Source: Polynucleobacter sp. (GTDB taxonomy: Bacteria > Pseudomonadota > Gammaproteobacteria > Burkholderiales > Burkholderiaceae). From it: a stretch of DNA of 40,602 nucleotides. The stretch is taken from assembly GCA_023254115.1 (NCBI GenBank), contig JALQYK010000034.1:1-40602 (forward strand). The letters run 5' to 3'. This document shows, piece by piece, positions 38,842 through 40,602 of this stretch. The notes beneath the pieces are model-generated. The model ran no database searches and was not told where the DNA came from. It saw nothing but the letters and a program-made list of their open reading frames with translations. How positions within the stretch are numbered: position 1 is the first letter of the stretch; each line of letters begins with the position of its first letter. The translations under genes were made by a program, and so were the position numbers.

Positions 38842-40254
38842 ATGTCAGCTATGACAGTTAGAACACGATTTGCACCTAGCCCAACGGGCTTTATTCACCT
38901 AGGTAATCTGAGAAGCGCTTTGTATCCTTGGGCATTTGCTCGCAAGATGCAAGGAGATTTCATTTTACGTATTGAAGATACCGATCAAGAGCGCTCTAGT
39001 CAGGAAGCTGTTGATGTGATCATTGAGGGCATGAAATGGTTGGGTCTTGATATTGATGAGGGACCTATATATCAGATGCAACGCATGGATCGTTATCGTG
39101 AAGTGATTGCTCAGATGCTCAAAGATGGGTTGGCGTATTACTGCTACATGAGCGAGGAAGAATTAAATGCCTTGCGTGAGCAACAAATGGCTAATAAAGA
39201 AAAACCTCGTTACAACGGATTTTGGCGTCCAGAAGCAGGGAAAGACTTGCCGCCACCTCCTGCCGATGTGAAGCCTGTCATTCGTTTCAAAAACCCAATT
39301 GGCGGTAGCGTGGTTTGGGATGATGCAGTGAAGGGTCGTATTGAAATTAGTAATGACGAGTTGGATGATTTAGTTATTGCGCGCCCGGATGGCACACCAA
39401 CATATAACTTTTGTGTAGTGGTAGATGATCTCGATATGAAAATCACACATGTGATTCGTGGCGATGATCACGTTAACAATACACCTCGTCAAATTAATAT
39501 TCTTAAAGCTCTTGGTGGTGAATCACCAATTTACGCACATTTGCCAACTGTCTTAAATGACCAAGGTGAAAAAATGAGTAAGCGCAATGGGGCAATGAGT
39601 GTGCGTGATTACGAGCGCGAAGGTTACATGCCGGAGGCTGTGCTCAATTACTTAGCTCGTTTGGGTTGGTCTCATGGCGACGCTGAAGTATTTACCAAGG
39701 AACAATTTGTTGAGTGGTTTGATTTGGACCATTTAGGTAAATCTCCAGCGCAACATAATCCAGAAAAATTACTTTGGTTAAATCATCATTACATTCAGCA
39801 AGCTGATGCAGTTGATTTGGCAAAGCGTGCATTACCTTTTGCGCAAAATTTGGGGATTAAAACTGACAATGGCCCCGATTTTGTTGGTGTAGTTAATATT
39901 CTCAAAGATCGCGCAAATACACTCATTGAAATAGCAGAGGGTGCTAGGTTGTTCTACATGGATAGACCGAATCACTCTGATGCTGACTTAGCCGCAAATA
40001 TTCCTGAAGCAGCCAAACCTGCAATTTCTGACTTTATTGCTGAATTGGAAGCAGGGGATGGCAGTAAATCTGCCGTTTCTGCAGCTTTTAAGGCTGTTTT
40101 GGCTAAACATGGCTTGAAAATGCCTGCTTTGGCTATGCCAGTTCGCTATGCCATGTTTGCGACTACCCAAACACCAGCCATTGATGCGGTTATCTCATTG
40201 ATTGGTATAGAGGAAACAAAAGAGCGCTTGCAAAGAAGTATAAAAATAGGCTAG
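38842..40254 (+). CDS. gltX: Glutamate--tRNA ligase
   Basis: Charges tRNA-Glu (a tRNA-Glu gene lies 180 bp downstream). The class I catalytic site shows the HIGH equivalent HLGN at 19-22 ([16 protein letters not shown]) and KMSKR at 244-248. The 470-residue length is standard. The zinc-type cysteine cluster of E. coli is absent; only one Cys is present in [10 protein letters not shown]. Two in-frame ATGs occur, at 38842 and 38851 (after MSA); the ribosome site is weak for either, and I keep the first. The last bases overlap a promoter candidate for the tRNA genes. Discriminating or not toward tRNA-Gln cannot be told by eye. Confidence 0.96.
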   Translation: MSAMTVRTRFAPSPTGFIHLGNLRSALYPWAFARKMQGDFILRIEDTDQERSSQEAVDVIIEGMKWLGLDIDEGPIYQMQRMDRYREVIAQMLKDGLAYYCYMSEEELNALREQQMANKEKPRYNGFWRPEAGKDLPPPPADVKPVIRFKNPIGGSVVWDDAVKGRIEISNDELDDLVIARPDGTPTYNFCVVVDDLDMKITHVIRGDDHVNNTPRQINILKALGGESPIYAHLPTVLNDQGEKMSKRNGAMSVRDYEREGYMPEAVLNYLARLGWSHGDAEVFTKEQFVEWFDLDHLGKSPAQHNPEKLLWLNHHYIQQADAVDLAKRALPFAQNLGIKTDNGPDFVGVVNILKDRANTLIEIAEGARLFYMDRPNHSDADLAANIPEAAKPAISDFIAELEAGDGSKSAVSAAFKAVLAKHGLKMPALAMPVRYAMFATTQTPAIDAVISLIGIEETKERLQRSIKIG

Positions 40255-40257
40255 AAT
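40228..40257 (+). promoter_or_regulatory. Candidate promoter of the tRNA cluster
   Basis: TTGCAA (40228-40233) and TAGAAT (40252-40257) are 18 bp apart at the very end of gltX; the -10 contains the gltX stop codon. The -10 matches consensus at five of six. Transcription would start about 40 nt before tRNA-Ala. Confidence 0.4.
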
Positions 40258-40304
40258 TATGGTCTTGATTGCTTGAGCTTACTTATTTAAGATCATCTAA
40301 TTAA

Positions 40305-40380
<76 letters not shown>

Positions 40381-40435
40381 GAAGCTAGCAACAAATTGCA
40401 GTAAATGTAGCAAATTGTAGTACCGTAAGTCCAGG

Positions 40436-40511
40436 GTCCCCATCGTCTAGAGGCCTAGGACACCACCCTTTCACGGTGGGTACCGGGGTTCGAATCCCCG
40501 TGGGGACGCCA
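40436..40511 (+). tRNA. tRNA-Glu (anticodon TTC)
   Basis: A 76-nt cloverleaf with encoded CCA. The acceptor stem GTCCCCA/TGGGGAC is fully paired. The anticodon loop CTTTCAC gives TTC, and the T-arm GGGGTTCGAATCCCC is standard. It lies 55 bp after tRNA-Ala. Confidence 0.97.
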
Positions 40512-40518
40512 AGTTTTT

Positions 40519-40595
40519 GGAGCGGTAGTTCAGTTGGTTAGAATACCGGCCTGTCACGCCGGGGGTCGCGGGTTCGAGTCCCGTCCGCTCCGCCA
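40519..40595 (+). tRNA. tRNA-Asp (anticodon GTC)
   Basis: A 77-nt cloverleaf with encoded CCA. The acceptor stem GGAGCGG/CCGCTCC is fully paired. The stem CCGGC/GCCGG around CTGTCAC gives GTC. It follows tRNA-Glu by 7 bp, so both come from one precursor. The window ends 7 bases later. Confidence 0.97.
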
Positions 40596-40602
40596 ACAAA
40601 AA

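Overview
The window looks like chromosomal core sequence of a beta-proteobacterium of the order Burkholderiales, most likely Polynucleobacter or a close relative. This is inferred from compact AT-leaning DNA, an intracellular PHA depolymerase, a Gcr-type membrane protein, a single LolC/E-type permease, an iscR-S-U-A-hscB-hscA-fdx cluster beside lysS-prfB-recJ-rpfE, and an ATP-grasp/alpha-E/Anbu cluster. No genome comparison was possible. I saw no insertion sequence, prophage, CRISPR array or att site, and no gene-free gap exceeds about 300 bases.

Layout. 1-2074 (+): 3' end of clpB, an MFS transporter and an RraA-like aldolase gene. 2306-5206 (+): isocitrate lyase (aceA) with its own operator-rich upstream region and a strong terminator, then a HIT protein, endonuclease III (nth) and a DUF1841 protein. 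5207-8630 (-): an orphan soluble RnfB ferredoxin, phaZ with a histone-like Lys/Ala tail, and an aromatic/aspartate aminotransferase. 8680-12847 (+): uvrB and a Gcr-type membrane protein. 12985-18306 (+): the complete Fe-S assembly cluster, closed by a bidirectional terminator. 18375-23706 (-): rpfE-like gene, recJ, prfB (with the classic +1 recoding site) and lysS, in that transcription order. 23766-32296 (+): a tight run of lolC/E, lolD, tatD, comEC, then a circularly permuted ATP-grasp protein, an alpha-E protein and the proteasome-like peptidase Anbu. 32391-36581 (+): pyrG, kdsA, eno, ftsB, a common proteobacterial neighbourhood. 36589-37569 (-): hslO. 37606-40254 (+): a YbfB/YjiJ-type MFS transporter and gltX. 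40305-40595 (+): tRNA-Ala(GGC), tRNA-Glu(TTC) and tRNA-Asp(GTC).

Most genes are housekeeping. Working together are the Fe-S cluster genes, which can supply Nth, RnfB and ferredoxin; the LolC/D transporter; nucleotide, Kdo and glycolytic enzymes feeding the cell envelope; and aceA/phaZ for using acetyl-CoA and stored polyester. The least understood unit is ATP-grasp + alpha-E + Anbu (29082-32296). It is a predicted peptide-modification and proteolysis module whose substrate is unknown, and here it lacks the transglutaminase-like partner often found with it. The other points worth a second look are the operator-like repeats before aceA, the PhaZ tail, the membrane protein commonly labelled a recombinase, and the RpfE-like protein beside recJ.
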